Shown: positions 20,726 to 33,122, counted from the first letter of the stretch. The stretch: 64,000 nucleotides of DNA from Coptis chinensis (GCA_015680905.1 CM027385.1:16436501-16500500); one strand, 5' to 3'. Numbers and translations: made by a program. Notes: a model not told the origin generated them from the letters alone.

Positions 20726-21709
20726 TGATAAGAGCCCAAAACTGTAGTTTTAACCCCTTAATAATCATACTTTTAGACCAATTATGCGAGTAATAAATAA
20801 GAGTTAATGCTGATTACGTGTTTTTATGTATTTCAGGCAGGAAAGTCAATTATGTGCAGAAATGTGCCACTTTGGCGAGATAAAGGAGTAAGGGTTGGTT
20901 GCTAAGAAGTTTTTGATAAAGGCCAAGATTCAAGGAGACAAAGTCTTTGTAAAGCCCGGTCAAAAGCTGAAAAGTCAACACGGACAGAAACAGTGGCAAG
21001 TCGGTAGAACTTCAAAAGACCATATCTTTGGACTCAGACCTCGGAATTGGGCCTACCTTATGTTAAAACGACAAGCTCGGAAAGAGATTTCCAATAGTCC
21101 AAGCCTTAGCCCAATCAAAGGAGGAAAAGTGGATGAAAAGTCTATTAAAGACAAATCCAGCTGAAGAGCCCTTTTTGGACTGAGAGAATTGGGTTTTGGG
21201 CTAGATTTTCCGGCCTAAAACATGGCTCCAAGCCCATACACGATTTTTGGATCTGAAGCATATAAAAACAAAAGCTTAGCTCTTTGTTAATGGTAGATAG
21301 TTAGACCTAGATTAGAAATTAGATTAGTTATCCTCCATTAATTAGTTTTAGAACTTAGTTTTAAAATTTCAATTAGTTAATTAATTCGTTTTTTCATATC
21401 TTGTTTTAGATCTAGTTTCATGTTTAATTAATTACTTTAGAACAAAGTAGATTATTAATTTAAATTCATTTTGAATCATTGTTCTTATTGTTCTATTAGA
21501 TTTGTAAAGTTAATTTCTTATTCAAATCATTACTCTCATCATTGTTCTTTGTGTTTGTTCAATTGAATTTGTTTAAGTCTTGAGATTTAAGAGTGGAACG
21601 ATTCCGTGCTCGTTATATTGCATGAATATATAAGTGAGAGTAGGAAATAAATAGTTGATACTATAAAAATAAGATTAGAGTAATCTAATTGAGTTTTTAC
21701 TGGTTATCA
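20726..21709 (+). repeat. Left LTR of the non-autonomous element
   Basis: 984 bp. TATAAAAACAAAAGC near 21,260 is a plausible TATA region. The LTRs differ by scattered substitutions, for example in 20,880-21,170, with roughly 95% identity by eye. The final 180 bp resemble the complement of 38,977-39,180. Confidence 0.92.
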
Positions 21710-21726
21710 AATGGCACCGCTGCCAT
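21710..21726 (+). other. Primer-binding site of the non-autonomous element
   Basis: AATGGCACCGCTGCCAT directly follows the LTR. It resembles the TGGCGCCGTTGCCGGGGA type used by Athila-like elements, with substitutions. Confidence 0.6.
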
Positions 21727-22504
21727 CTTAATCTCGTTCAAGACAAGAATTCAATTGCTTGAATCCAAGGGGCAATCCCCCATTCTCTACCCACCCACCC
21801 TTTTAATTTTTCATTCTTATTTCTTGAATTTTTGGAACTGTTCACTGTTTTAGGCATAGGGGCTGCGGATTCACAGAGGAAAACATGACGGTAAAGGTAT
21901 TTCTAAATTTTCCAAAATTCAAAAAAATTTCAAACATAATATTTAATGTGTTTTTGATTTACTGGAATATTTTCAGATTTTTCCAAGTCGATTTACCTTA
22001 TGAAAAGAATACGATCTTTACAGTGCTGCATTTCAGTTTTCAAACCGTAAGTTCTTGAAAAACAGACGAGTAAGGTTACTTAGGCAGTTCCAAAAATTCT
22101 AAACTTTTTACAGAAGTATCTATGCTAAGTCAGGAATTTTCAGTAAAAATTTGACGAGTTTTTTATTTGTTTTGACCTCCTAACTAGAGGATTGTTTTCA
22201 GTGTGTTTCTGCAGTTTTGCAAACACTTAATTTCTGGAACACCAGCCTATAAGGAGGGTTTGTAGAACTCAAATTTCTCTAAAAGTTTTACAGAAACACT
22301 AAGGATCTGTCAGGAGTCTCCAGTAAAAGTTTGGTGATTTTTTCTTTGTTTTGATTGGTTAACCATTCCGTTGTTTTTATTGTGCCCGAAAACTGTTTCA
22401 CAAATTTTGAAAGGCAGTAGAAGGACTTTCCTAGCTCCGATTGATCTGATATTTTATAGGCTACTTCATAGACGTCTTAGAAATTTATTGTAAAAATTTT
22501 AAAT

Positions 22505-22805
22505 TTTTTGGAGAGCGGGACCTATGCCCATACAAGGCCAAACCGGAGCGCGACCGGCGCCCAAAATATTGGAATTCCAAATTCCACTGAAATAGCGACC
22601 AGCATACAGGCAAGCAAAGTTGAGCGCCACCCGCGCCCAAACACCTAAAAAAACCACTTTTTGGCTGAGCGTGACCCGCGCCTTGCCAAGGCTAACTTCG
22701 AGCGCGACCTGGGCCGAAACGCCTGGAACTCCAGCTTGACCTGAGCACGACCTGCGCTCTACCTAGGCCAAACCTGAGCGCACCCCGCGCCCTCTTGTGT
22801 ACCAG
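22505..22805 (+). repeat. GAGCGCGACC(C/T)GCGCC motif cluster
   Basis: Six or more degenerate copies of GAGCG(C/T)(G/C)ACC(C/G)GCGCC spaced about 40-60 bp, several linked by CTGGAACTCCAG-like palindromes. A second cluster lies at 25,700-25,930 in the same element. GC content is far above that of the flanks. Confidence 0.75.
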
Positions 22806-23090
22806 CCCGATTTTTCACAGGTCAGTCCAAATTTCTATTTCTTTAAGTTTTTCAGTGTTCTAACTTGTTATATACACTGAATACGCGTAAACAAGACGCT
22901 ATTCATAAGCAAAGCAAGGAGGCATTCAGGTACTCTTTCTTTCACTCCTCGTTTCTTCTGTCAGAGGAGTTTAATTCTAGTATAATCAGGCTTGTTTTCT
23001 TCAAACGCAATGCCACACACCTATCTAGAAATTTATAGTTAGAGTTTTGGTTGCATATTAATTGCCCTATAATATATTTGAAAAACCAAT

Positions 23091-24868
23091 ATGGCATATC
23101 AATATGTAGACCAACAATCATATGATAATTATGCAAACCCTTCACCATGTTCATGTTGTAGTAGTCCTAACCATTGGGCTTCTCATTGCCCATCATATAA
23201 AGAGCAATCATATAATTATTATGAAAACCCTTCACCATGTTCATGTTGTGGTAGTCTTGACCATTGGGCTTCTCAGTGCCCATCATATCAAGAGTTTGAG
23301 CCTACTATAGGATATAATAATAATTATGAACCGCAATTTTCAAACATTCATAGTAACTCATACAATCAAGAGTTTTCTAGTCATCCAAACTATTCATGGA
23401 GTTCCACCAATAACAATCAACCAGCCATTCAACCTCAACCTAACCCATCACAGTACGATATCAACCAGAGTCACTCAAACGCCAATAACTATTACTATCA
23501 AACACCATACCAACTAGAACCACACCACCAAGTTTCCCCTCCGCTAACAACATTTGACAAAATAATGGCCCAAAACAAAATAATACTTCAGAACCTAGAA
23601 CGGACAAGATTGATGCTAACCTCACATAACACGTAACTTTCAACCTTGCCCTAAAATCGACACACAAAGTAGAACAACCCATTCCCATAACCACACCATT
23701 CGACCTAGTTAAGACCCACCCTGAATTTCATGAACTATTACCTACCCATGACCCTCCCATTAACCATTATGTTAACTCCACACCCCACCTGGATGAGAAA
23801 ATTCTTGAAGATGACTCTTTAGGACTTGTTTTGGATGACCACTCAAATTTGATAGATGCCTTCGAGGAACCTCCCACTGATCCATCTGAATATGAATATA
23901 ATAATGACACATTAGAAGATATTTATAAAGATGTGACGGAGGAAGAATTTGACAACTATTGGCATTCTCTTAATATGGACCCTCCTGTTGAGCATGTCTA
24001 GGCTTTTGAGTTTGCTAACCGCACTCGGCTGGATGATTCCTCAACACATTCGAATGATGCCATTGAGGATACTTATAGTGTTTTAGAAGAAGAGGGTAAG
24101 GATATAGAGATTAACAATTCTAATCTAAGGAATGAACAAGTTAATGTGCAAGAAAAAGAGGAAGTAACTTCTTTAGCGCAATGTGAATCTCAATTTAGTT
24201 TGCCAACGAAGGAAATAACAATGGAAGGAATAGATGACTTTCTTAAAGATAAAGCCACGAACCACAACCTTGTGGATTCAGCCAAGCCAAATGTAGAGTT
24301 CTTAAGAGCGTGTGAGGATCCAACAACTGATGAACCACCAACTGACCACCAACCACCTGAGTTACCACCTCCTAAAATCCAACCATCTACCAACACTAAA
24401 CCATCCATTCACCCACCATTTCAGAGGAACCTCGAATTTGCACTTGAGCCTATTGCCTCAGAGACCGTCTATAATTTTTTCAACCCTCACAATGATGAGT
24501 GTTTGTATAGCACACACTCCTATGAGTACACCATTCCGGTAATTGAGAGCCAAACTTTGACCGAGTGTAGTGAGAAACCTAGTTTGTCTTATTTTTCCTT
24601 ATATGAGCTTCATGAAAGACATCATGATCCACACTTCATTCCCTTCACACCTAAAGTATCGCTAATTCATCTTTTGGGTCATTCCAACTATTTAAAACAA
24701 CTACAACATGATGGGTTGCATATGTTCTTTGATAGGATGCATAAATTTTCATTCCTTCGCTTACATGTTTGCTTCCAATTATACAACGTCATTCTGTTTG
24801 AGGGTGTTGTTAGTATCATGTTTTTATGGCTAGACCCCCAACTCTTTCGACTATTTGTTTATAGTTGA
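23091..24868 (+). pseudogene. gag-like ORF with two CCHC zinc knuckles, broken
   Basis: Frame one (23,091-23,636, from MAYQYVDQQS) has two near-identical knuckles, CSCCSSPNHWASHC and CSCCGSLDHWASQC, fitting C-X2-C-X4-H-X4-C, then an Asn/Gln/Pro-rich tail. The coding trace continues in a second frame from about 23,636 (FNLALKSTHKVEQPIP onward). It runs through an acidic region and an in-frame TAG at 23,999-24,001, then on to 24,868, ending in a hydrophobic segment. One frameshift and one stop therefore separate it from an ORF of about 590 codons. The knuckles suggest RNA binding and packaging. No capsid domain was recognised. Confidence 0.68.
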
Positions 24869-25689
24869 CCACGCATCATCCATTTTGTGCCACCCCAGTT
24901 TCTTGTTTGTTGGCACAGTGTAGGGGAATCTGACTTAAAACGACCCCATATTAAGTCTTGGGAATTCGACTTTAAAAGACCCACATTTTAAAACAAATTT
25001 TCAAAAACCTGTTTTCAAAAATTTGTTTGGGGGTGGGGTGTTTGGTTTTTCCATTCTTGATCACTAAACTTCCTATTCTTATCCCTTCCCCATCTCGTAG
25101 CTAGATTTCTTGTTGTTTGTTGTTTTGATGTTGTTTTTATTGTTTTTAGTAGTTTGGATATTAAGTTGTTAAATTCAGTAGTTAAATTTGAATTCGTTAG
25201 TTAATTGTAATTGAATTTCATTTTTTTAAAGTTAAGTGGTTCTTTTCAAATTATGCATTGTTTTTATCGTTAATCCCACCTTCCCGAATTGTTTGGGGGT
25301 GGTATTATTTAGCCTAGCATAATTCGTTATATGATCATCTATTGTATACTTTGTTTTGGAGTGAGGATTGAGAATATTGCCGATATGGGCATCACTATGA
25401 ATAGATATTGTGGAAGGATGAAATCTCAATGAGTTAGGTAGTTTCTATCCTAAATTCAACATAAAAGATATTAGGGTTGTTTTAGAATCAAGAATATGAG
25501 TTGTTTCCGATTTCGGTTTTGGAAATTTTATTATTTCCGGCAATTGCCTTAAAGCTTTTTGGCAACTTTCCGATTCGTCGTAGCAATTTACAACCTATAA
25601 AAACTGCATTCATTCTACACTCACAACCCCAACTACATCTCACATTCATCTCTCACGTTTCACTCCCACTTTACCTTATTTTTCCTACG

Positions 25690-25930
25690 CACTTCGGCCT
25701 ATCAGGTCCCCGAGCGCACCTGCTCCCCCCGAGGAGCCACACCTGCATGCTAAGCAATCAATCAGAGAAATCCTACCCCGAAGCGACTGCGCCCTCTTCA
25801 AATTTTCAAACTTGAGCGCCACCTACGCCCAAAAAAACTGGAATTCCAGTTTTCATCCTGAGCGCACCTTGCGCCCATACCAAGCTAAAGGTGAGCGCAC
25901 CCTACACCCAAGTGCCTGGAACTCGAAATT
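25690..25930 (+). repeat. Second GAGCGC motif cluster
   Basis: Copies of GAGCGCACCTxxxCCC and GAGCGCCACCTACGCCC alternate with CTGGAATTCCAG-like words. This is the same vocabulary as at 22,505-22,805. It overlaps the start of the second ORF. Confidence 0.65.
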
Positions 25931-26975
25931 CACAGGAGCACTCCAAATTTCCAACCCAAGCATAGCCGAGCTTTTGATGCCCTCGCCCCCATCGGGCACC
26001 AAAAATTTCCAGTTTTCTAAGGGTTGTTCCAGGATAGTTGCAGCTGTTCTAGAGAGTAGTTTTGTGATGACATCCCCTCGTATCATACAGGAGCAGTCTT
26101 TTGAAAACTTGTTCCAAAGTCACACCTATGGTGCTTGGTTTCGCGAGGTGATCATATAAGCAGGTTGGGAACCACTAATGCTAAGTCCTGATGAACTTTA
26201 TTCTCCTGCACTTACATCTTATTTTTATGATAATTGTAAGTTCTTTGATAGACTGGGCTCCATCACCGTTGAGGATGAAACGATGGAAATTACTAGGTTC
26301 TTCTTAGCCTTTGCTCTCGGACTTGCTATGCCCTCTGAAATACAAGACTCATTAGCCTATTTGGTAGATAATACGTACCTCTATAACTATGAGGATTTGC
26401 ATGAGCATTATGGGGCAGGAATCTTTAGGATAGAGGACCAAAGGGAATATAACATCGCCCTTGGTAGCCTGTCCATGAACGTGGGCACAGTGATGTTCTT
26501 TATAATGCTAAACATATTAGGGGAGTGGCATTTTTCTTCTGTGAATGACGCCACTTGTGACATTTTCCTTGCTCTAGCTGAGGGACGTCTGCTATATGAC
26601 ATTCCCAAGACATTAATGTCTAGTTTAGCACGAGCCCAGAACATGACGCATAAGTATCTTCTTATGCCTGTTTTAGTTTGCCGTATTATGTTATGTTTCT
26701 TCCCTGTTTTTTGTGCCCGTTACACGGATCGGATTGGGGTCGACACTGTGAGACCCACCAACTCTATTATTCAATCCATCCGTGCAATGACTTGACCGGG
26801 ATGGCAGGTGCAACCTTATTTGGTTGCCCCCTACACCTTATCCGACCAAGTGGCGCTAAACAGGTTAGTGATTGTAGATGATACATGGCGTGAAGCCTGG
26901 CAAGTTATCATGGCATGGCAGGATGCGAAAGAACCTCATCTTTTTAAAGATGAGTCTGATGAGGAGGAAGAGTAA
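25812..26975 (+). pseudogene. Second ORF of the non-autonomous element, function unknown
   Basis: One frame of about 387 codons interrupted by TAA at 26,157-26,159 and TGA at about 26,793-26,795, and open again on both sides. It has a Pro/Thr-rich start and a compact helical-looking middle (TSYFYDNCKFFDRLGSITVE, FFLAFALGLAMPSEIQDSL, EHYGAGIFRIEDQREYN). The end contains DDTWREAWQVIMAWQDAKEP and an acidic tail, DESDEEEE. I do not recognise the family with confidence. ORFs of this kind, sometimes annotated as putative plant transposon proteins, occur in Athila-like elements. A host gene is unlikely because it lies between LTRs. Confidence 0.55.
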
Positions 26976-27932
26976 GCGGGAGTGCATGTAAGTTTTTAGT
27001 TTCAGTTAGTGTATGCTTATGTCCCAAGCAAGTAATTTCTTATTACCCCATAACGGGTGGAACTCCTATAGAGTTATGTCAGTTTTTATTTTCTATATTA
27101 GTATGTTATAACTTTGTTTTACAGATGTTCTAGAATTTCACGCATTTCCATGGTATCTTTCTACCCTTTTTAATTAAATACTTTGAGGACAAAGCATACT
27201 TCTTGTTTGGGGGCATATAAACACGTGTAATTAAGACATCTGTTAGGATATAGATATGTATAATATGCACTTGTTTTCTAATAAAATTTCAAAAATTTTA
27301 AAAAAATAAAAATAAAAAGTTATGCTATACACTTAGGAATATTGGTATTGTTTTCTTTCTCTATGCTCTTAATAATCTAGAAGTCTCACGTAGCTTTTGC
27401 ATTAGAATAATCTTTAGAAACTTAGGTTAATATGTAGGTAATAATCTTTGCATCTATCAATAAATATATTACATGAGTATCTATGATTGTTAGCGATGAA
27501 GTTTCAAACCTAGGCTAGAGTACTTATTCTACAAATCCTGTGAGAATATAGCTTAAAGTCTTATATGAGCGAAACATTTGAGAAATGACACAAGGGAGAA
27601 GTAAAATCCGGATAGAGGAATCACACGTCTACTTGCTTGATCACTATACCATATCCTAAGCGAGAATTTAGGCCCTCTTTGGATCGATATAGCCAGAAAT
27701 TCAACCCTTATGAAATTATTTTTCGCTAGTCGCCCCTCTGAGCGTTTGCTTAGCCTTTCATAAACCGCAAATCCTTTAACCTGTTACAAAAACAAATAAA
27801 AAATAAAAATAAAAATCAACCTACCCATTCTTCAAATAAGTCTGAGAATAGAGATGAAGAATAGAAAAAAGAAAGACCGTTGAAATCGAGAATTTGTCAG
27901 TCGCTTCAAATAAGAAAAGGAAGTTTCCATCC

Positions 27933-27964
<32 letters not shown>

Positions 27965-28797
27965 CAAATAAAAGAAAATAAAGAGTTAGAACTCCAAAAA
28001 AAAAAATAGAATCAAAGGAGTCAAAAGCCAAAGAAAAAGAAAAATATGGCTAAGGATGGAAACAAAGTGTAGAAGCGAAAGTAAGGAACAAAGTCTTATC
28101 TAGTTATACAATACGAAGACTATATTATCTCAGACTTGTTCTTTCTGAATATCCATTTCCTTCCTTCTTAAACCATCTCCTAATCCCCGCAACACCTAAT
28201 AAAGACCTCTAGCTCAATTAGGAATAGGCTAGTGTGATAGTAAGTGGCAGATGTGTTTGATCGACTCCGGCTTTCTTGTGTGTCATTGAGATTGTAAGGT
28301 AAAGTGTGCCCACTGCACACTGGAGTAGAGAAACTTGAGCGGAAAAATTAGAGTGGTTTTTGTCTTGACATTTATGTGAGGACCTACTTAAGGACGCTAT
28401 TCCGAGTTTTCAGAAACGGACCTGCTAGTGCATTTCTTAGTATTACTCATTGTATTTATGTTTATTATAGATGATTGATTATTATGCATATATTAGCTTA
28501 GGTTTTGACTTGATTATTCTGTATTCATTGCTAGTGAGATGTATAGTTAATTTAAAGCATGAATAAGGAAGCAATAGTTTTATTTCTTAGTCGTTGTAGT
28601 ATAGATGAAGTTTGTGAGTACTTTCACTGGAAAACTCTCACGAGCCTATAACTCCTCCACTAGGGAATTCCTAGTGGTTTAAGGCCTTGTTGCATATGGT
28701 AAATGCAATCGCACTCAGTGAAACGAGAGTAGTTAGAACTCCATTTTTGGTCACTTATTCTAATTTCTCATATTTGCTTGAGGACAAGCAAAATGCT
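26976..28797. other. Interior of the non-autonomous element without ORF
   Basis: Nothing coding. 27,181-27,215 reads TTTGAGGACAAAGCATACTTCTTGTTTGGGGGCAT, a second polypurine-like site resembling the one at 28,780-28,811. Purine-rich A runs occupy 27,880-28,060. Confidence 0.5.
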
Positions 28798-28811
28798 GTT
28801 TGGGGGTGGTT
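28780..28811 (+). other. Polypurine tract of the non-autonomous element
   Basis: GAGGACAAGCAAAATGCTG followed by TTTGGGGGTGGTT abuts the right LTR. The GGGGGTGG core is the expected second-strand primer. Confidence 0.75.
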
Positions 28812-29797
28812 TGATAAGAGCCCAAAACTGTAGTTTTAACCCCTTAATAATCATACTTTTAGACCAATTATGTGAGTAATAAATAAGAGTTAATGCTGAT
28901 TACGTGTTTTTATGTATTTCAGGCAGTAAAGTCAATTATGTGCATAAATGTGCCACTTTGGCGAGATAAAGGAGCAAGAGTTGGTTGCTAAGAAGTTCTG
29001 TGATAAAGGTCGAGATTCAAGGAGACAAAGCCTTTGTAAATCCTGGTCAAAAGCTGAAAAGTCAACACGGGCAGAAACAGTGCACAAGTTGGTAGAACTT
29101 CCAAAGACCATATCTTTGGACTCAAACCTCGAAATTGGGCTTACCTTATGTCAAAACGACCGGCTCAGAAAGAGCTTTCCAATAGTCCAAGACTTAGCCT
29201 AATCAGAGGAGCAGAAGTTGATGAATAGTCTATTGAAGCCATATGCAGCTGAAAAGCCCTTTTTAGACTGAAAGAATTGGGTTTTGGGCCCGATTTTCCG
29301 GCCCAAAACATGGCTCCAAGCCCATACACGATTTTTGGATCTGAAGCATATAAAAACAAAAGCTTAGCTCTTTGTTAATGGTAGATAGTTAGACCTAGAT
29401 TAGAAATTAGATTAGTTAGCCTCCATTAATTAGTTTTAGAACTTAGTTTTAGAATTTCAATTAGTTAATTAATTAGTTTTTTCATATCTTGTTTTAGATC
29501 TAGTTTCATGTTTAATTAATTACTTTAGAACAAAGTAGATTATTAATTTAAATTCATTTTGAACCATTGTTCTTATTGTTATATTAGATTTGTAAAGTTA
29601 ATTTCTTATTCAAATCATTACTCTCACCATTGTTCTTTGTGTTTGTTCAATTGAATTTGTTTAAGTCTTGAGAGTTAAGAGTGGAACGATTCCGTACTCG
29701 TTATATTGCATGAATATATAAGTGAGAGTAGGAAATAAATAGTTGATACTGTAAGAATAAGATTAGAGTAATCTAATTGAGTTTTTACGGGTTATCA
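28812..29797 (+). repeat. Right LTR of the non-autonomous element
   Basis: 986 bp, pair of 20,726-21,709. It is followed by the target duplication ATAGC. Confidence 0.92.
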
Positions 29798-29802
29798 ATA
29801 GC

Positions 29803-31400
29803 TAAAGTTTATAAACATAACATAATTTCGGCAAAGTGCAAATATTATTGCCAAGTTCTTCATTTTTGAAGTATAGGACTCGCATTTTACCAGGTATTTC
29901 AAATTTTGCTTATACTATACTGCAGTGAGTTAATCATATTGCAGGAATTTATATACTGGTGTGTTGAATTAATACATCCAGTTGCAGAACACTACATATC
30001 ATCGCTTTGTCAGTCTTCCGTTGGTTAATCCCAGATTATTCATGCATTTTTAGAAGTCTAGTGCTTTTGGAGTTCCCATTTCGCAAAGTATTACGATATC
30101 GATACCCCAATGGCATAATTATGGATTATGAACTTTTAACCTCTCAATGGCTTTCGAGCCACTTGTGCTCTTGAAGAAAATGATAGTAGACCTGGAAACC
30201 GAAGTGGCTTCACTTGAAGCCTGGAAGGCGAGCAACCATGATAAGTTATGAAGACAGTTATAAACATGTTAGTCGAAAGTTAGAAAACGCACTGGAACCG
30301 AGGTCAACTAAAGGAAAAAGCAAATACGGGTTACCCACCGTTACATCTTTCAGAAGTATGACATTCTGCAACATGTCATGTCAATCTTAAAATAAGACAA
30401 CATGCATATCTGTTTTGTTTTGTTCTCTTTTGGTTTTTCTATATCATCATGACTTGGTGTATCCTTACCTCATCCTTGGTATGTCAAGAGTTCAAGACTT
30501 GATGTTTAGTTGCTCTTTCAAATAATATTACTACAGTTCACTCGATTTACAAAAAACATATTATCGCAAGTTTCATTATCACTAGTTAGAGTTTAGTGGG
30601 TGTATGGTGAAGGGCAAGAGAAAGTTGCAATAGGTTACTTTGATGTAGTTTTGGGGTCTGCCCAACACAAAACATGATTTTTAGGATAATGGCAAATTTG
30701 TAATTTTTTTAGGGTCTCCCAACACAAAATGGGTTGTGCCCATAGCGAGTACCCTATTTGATTGTTTTGGAATATTTATTTATAAAAAATATTAATTAGG
30801 TTAAATCTAGGATGTATGGGTGCATTTTGGTGACCGGGTGAGAAAGTTTTAGTAAAAGGAACAGTAAAGGGTAATAACGTAACAACACATCTCACATCTC
30901 TTTCGCTCTAGTCCATTTTCTCTACGGCCTTCTTCCCTATTTTCTCTCCTTCTCTCTCTCACTTCATTTGTCTTCTCTAATTTCTCATCTCATATTTGAC
31001 TTCGCTTTCTCGTTTACAACCCACGTTCGGTGTTTTTTGTTTCATTACCCCATTCTTTATTTAGTTTTGGCTTGAACAAGTGTTGGTTATGGATTAAATA
31101 TGAAATCAATAAAGACGACTAATGTTTGGATTGGAAATCATAAAAATCACTCAACCATGCTCTACTGTCCATGCCCATGTTTGCTCCATATGAAGGTTTT
31201 TTTACGGTGATTGGTAATGGGTGTCTTCATTTGCAAATTCGCCATATACTTTAGTCAATTTACTCAATGGGAAAAGACACATGTTAAAAACCATTCACAA
31301 AGTAGACAGTGATGTCTCCATGACTTCATTAGTCAGTGTGTTTGTATTGCTTCAAGTTCGATAAAGCCTTCCCCACCATGTTAAAAGTGGACAGTTGTGC
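29803..31400. other. No gene recognised
   Basis: AT-rich. A pyrimidine-rich stretch at 30,890-31,010 (CTCTTTCGCTC, TCTCTCCTTCTCTCTCTCAC) looks like a 5' untranslated region, but no convincing ORF follows. GGGTCTGCCCAACACAAAA and GGGTCTCCCAACACAAAATGGG lie at 30,655-30,735. Confidence 0.4.
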
Positions 31401-31488
31401 GTAATTTTCTTGTTTTTTTTTCGGTTGGTAAGCGAGGTTGTTAACGAGGTCCCCTACCCCTCTTATTAAAAAAATAATAGATTGTTCT

Positions 31489-31902
31489 TTACATTCTCAT
31501 ATACTCTCTCCCTTGTGCAGTTTCATATGCAATCTTTTTAATATCCTCTGCAAAGGAACTAGATACAATTTCTATATAACTTACATTAGGGCACTTTGCC
31601 GCTAGTGCATCTGCTAACTTATTTACTTCTCTAAAAATAAACTTTAAAGAGAAAAAAATAAGGTCCGCCTTCATGTCTTGTATTCTTCCATACAATCTCT
31701 TTGCTCGTCATGGGTATTTCTTGTTTCTGATAAAGCCTACTACATTTTGAGAATCTGTTTGGGCTTCTATTCTTTTTATGTTGTGCTTTAGTGCAAGCCT
31801 AATCTCTTGCTCAAGTCCTTCTAGCTCGACCAAAGCTATTGTGTTGTACTGCGAGACTCCATGCGCTGCTGCCTTTACTTCTCCCATATTATCACGAATC
31901 AC
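31489..31902 (-). pseudogene. LINE RNase H domain
   Basis: Two pieces in neighbouring frames: GEVKAAAHGVSQYNTIALVE to RIEAQTDSQNVVGFI, then FIFREVNKLADALAAKCPN. The Asp of QTDSQN and the REVNKLADALA end are typical of plant LINE RNase H. A stop or frame change near 31,700 splits them. Confidence 0.82.
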
Positions 31903-32055
31903 TGTTGCCCATTGCCCTCACTCTCCTTGTACACTTCCATCCGTGTTCAATGAATGGTTTCCTTGCGCTGCTTTTTCCCATTTGCACTTGATTTGCTTTT
32001 CGGCCTCTGATTGTGGGCTTTTATTCCACAGCTGCTGAAACCTCTCTTTATCTAC

Positions 32056-33048
32056 TCATTCTTCCATCTTGACTGTAATTGCACTCATCTTTGTTTTCAC
32101 ATCCTTCACTATCAGTTCTTTTACTTGCTCTGCATCTGCATACTTATGATCGAAACATCTCGAGTTCCTCTCTTTCCATGTCCAGTAGAAGAACCCTGTA
32201 AACAATAACCTCAGTGCATCATGAAACCCTCCCTTTCCTGAAGATTTAGCTTGAATCCACTCTATTTCTTGCTGCCACGTCTGTTTCCTTGTTCTCCTGT
32301 AACCTCCTTTCTTTAGTAACCCTCTCCATATTTCTTGACTATATGTACAATGAAAGAATAAATTCTCTTTCGTTTCAACTCCACTGTTACATAACACACA
32401 AGTATCGATGGTGACCACATTCCACTCCTTTAATCTCTGTAAAGTTTTCTGTCCATCACTCAACACTAACCAAGCTATGAACGAGAATCTTGGTATTCTA
32501 TTCGCAAACCAGACCATGCCATGCCAATTTGTCTTCTGTTTTGCTTGCCTCATGCTGTGGTAGGTTTCCTTCGGCTGGTACTCCCCTCCTAGTGTTACCG
32601 ACCAAACCACTTCATCCTTTCCAGAATGCATCTTCACATCATTTTCCATTCCTTGAATCAATTCCGCACAATGAATTCAAAATTGATTAGGTATTTGCCA
32701 TTGTCCATCCTCTATAATTCTGGCCACTCTTGCTTCTTTGTTGTACACTGAGTCATACTTGAACACTGATGGAAATTTCTCTCGAAGAATCCCTGTAGGA
32801 TGCCAAGGATCATCCCATAAACTTGTATCCTCTCCATTCCCAATAAGATGAACATCAATACTCTTCACTTCCACTCTGTCTTTCAATATATTCCTCCAAC
32901 TCCATGAGCAATCATTTGGGATTTTTAGACTCCAAAAATTCCTTCCTTTCATTAAGTTTGTTTCCACCCATTTAACCCACAGTGTATTCTTACCTCTTAT
33001 GATGTTCCAGATATGTCTTAAATTTGCTGGATGATTTGTTGTTTCCAA
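32056..33048 (-). pseudogene. LINE ORF2 C-terminal part with reverse-transcriptase zinc-binding domain
   Basis: 33,048-32,677 carries the segment after the polymerase (LWVKWVETNLMKGRNFW, LIGNGEDTSLWDDPWHP). After a stop, 32,661-32,056 carries the zinc-binding domain: KTNWHGMVWFANRIPRFSFI, LQRLKEWNVVTIDTCVLCNSG, ETKENLFFHCTYSQEIW. The catalytic polymerase domain is missing through 5' truncation. Confidence 0.87.
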
Positions 33049-33122
33049 TCCTCTAATTCCAAGACCACTTTCATCAAATGGGTAGCATATGTTCTCCCAG
33101 CTTATAAGGTAATTTTCTTGTT

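Larger units (their letters stand above)
20726..29797 (+). mobile_element. Large non-autonomous LTR retrotransposon (LARD-like)
   Basis: LTRs at 20,726-21,709 and 28,812-29,797 both run TGATAAGAGCCC to GGTTATCA. Target duplication ATAGC is at 20,721-20,725 and 29,798-29,802. A primer-binding site follows the left LTR and a polypurine tract precedes the right LTR, so the element reads on the plus strand. The 7.1-kb interior has two broken ORFs (gag-like with zinc knuckles; one unassigned) and no protease, reverse transcriptase or integrase that I can find. It would depend on a related autonomous element for movement. A relationship to the Athila branch of Ty3/gypsy is possible but unproven. 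Confidence 0.9.
31415..33108 (-). mobile_element. 5'-truncated LINE (L1-type non-LTR retrotransposon)
   Basis: The coding strand is minus. The 14-bp duplication GTAATTTTCTTGTT is at 31,401-31,414 and 33,109-33,122. The 3' end has the poly(A) expected of a LINE, seen as T on the plus strand at 31,415-31,421, preceded by CCTCGTTAACAACCTCGCTTACC. Only the distal part of ORF2 remains. The truncation at 33,108 and the target duplication are typical of target-primed reverse transcription. Confidence 0.93.

Noticed and set aside
22942..23154. 70-codon minus-strand frame overlapping the gag-like start
   Set aside because: No motif, and it overlaps the better supported zinc-knuckle ORF on the other strand.
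24146..24868. 240-codon frame as an independent gene
   Set aside because: The same frame is open upstream to about 23,636 apart from one TAG, and the whole lies between the LTRs of the non-autonomous element.
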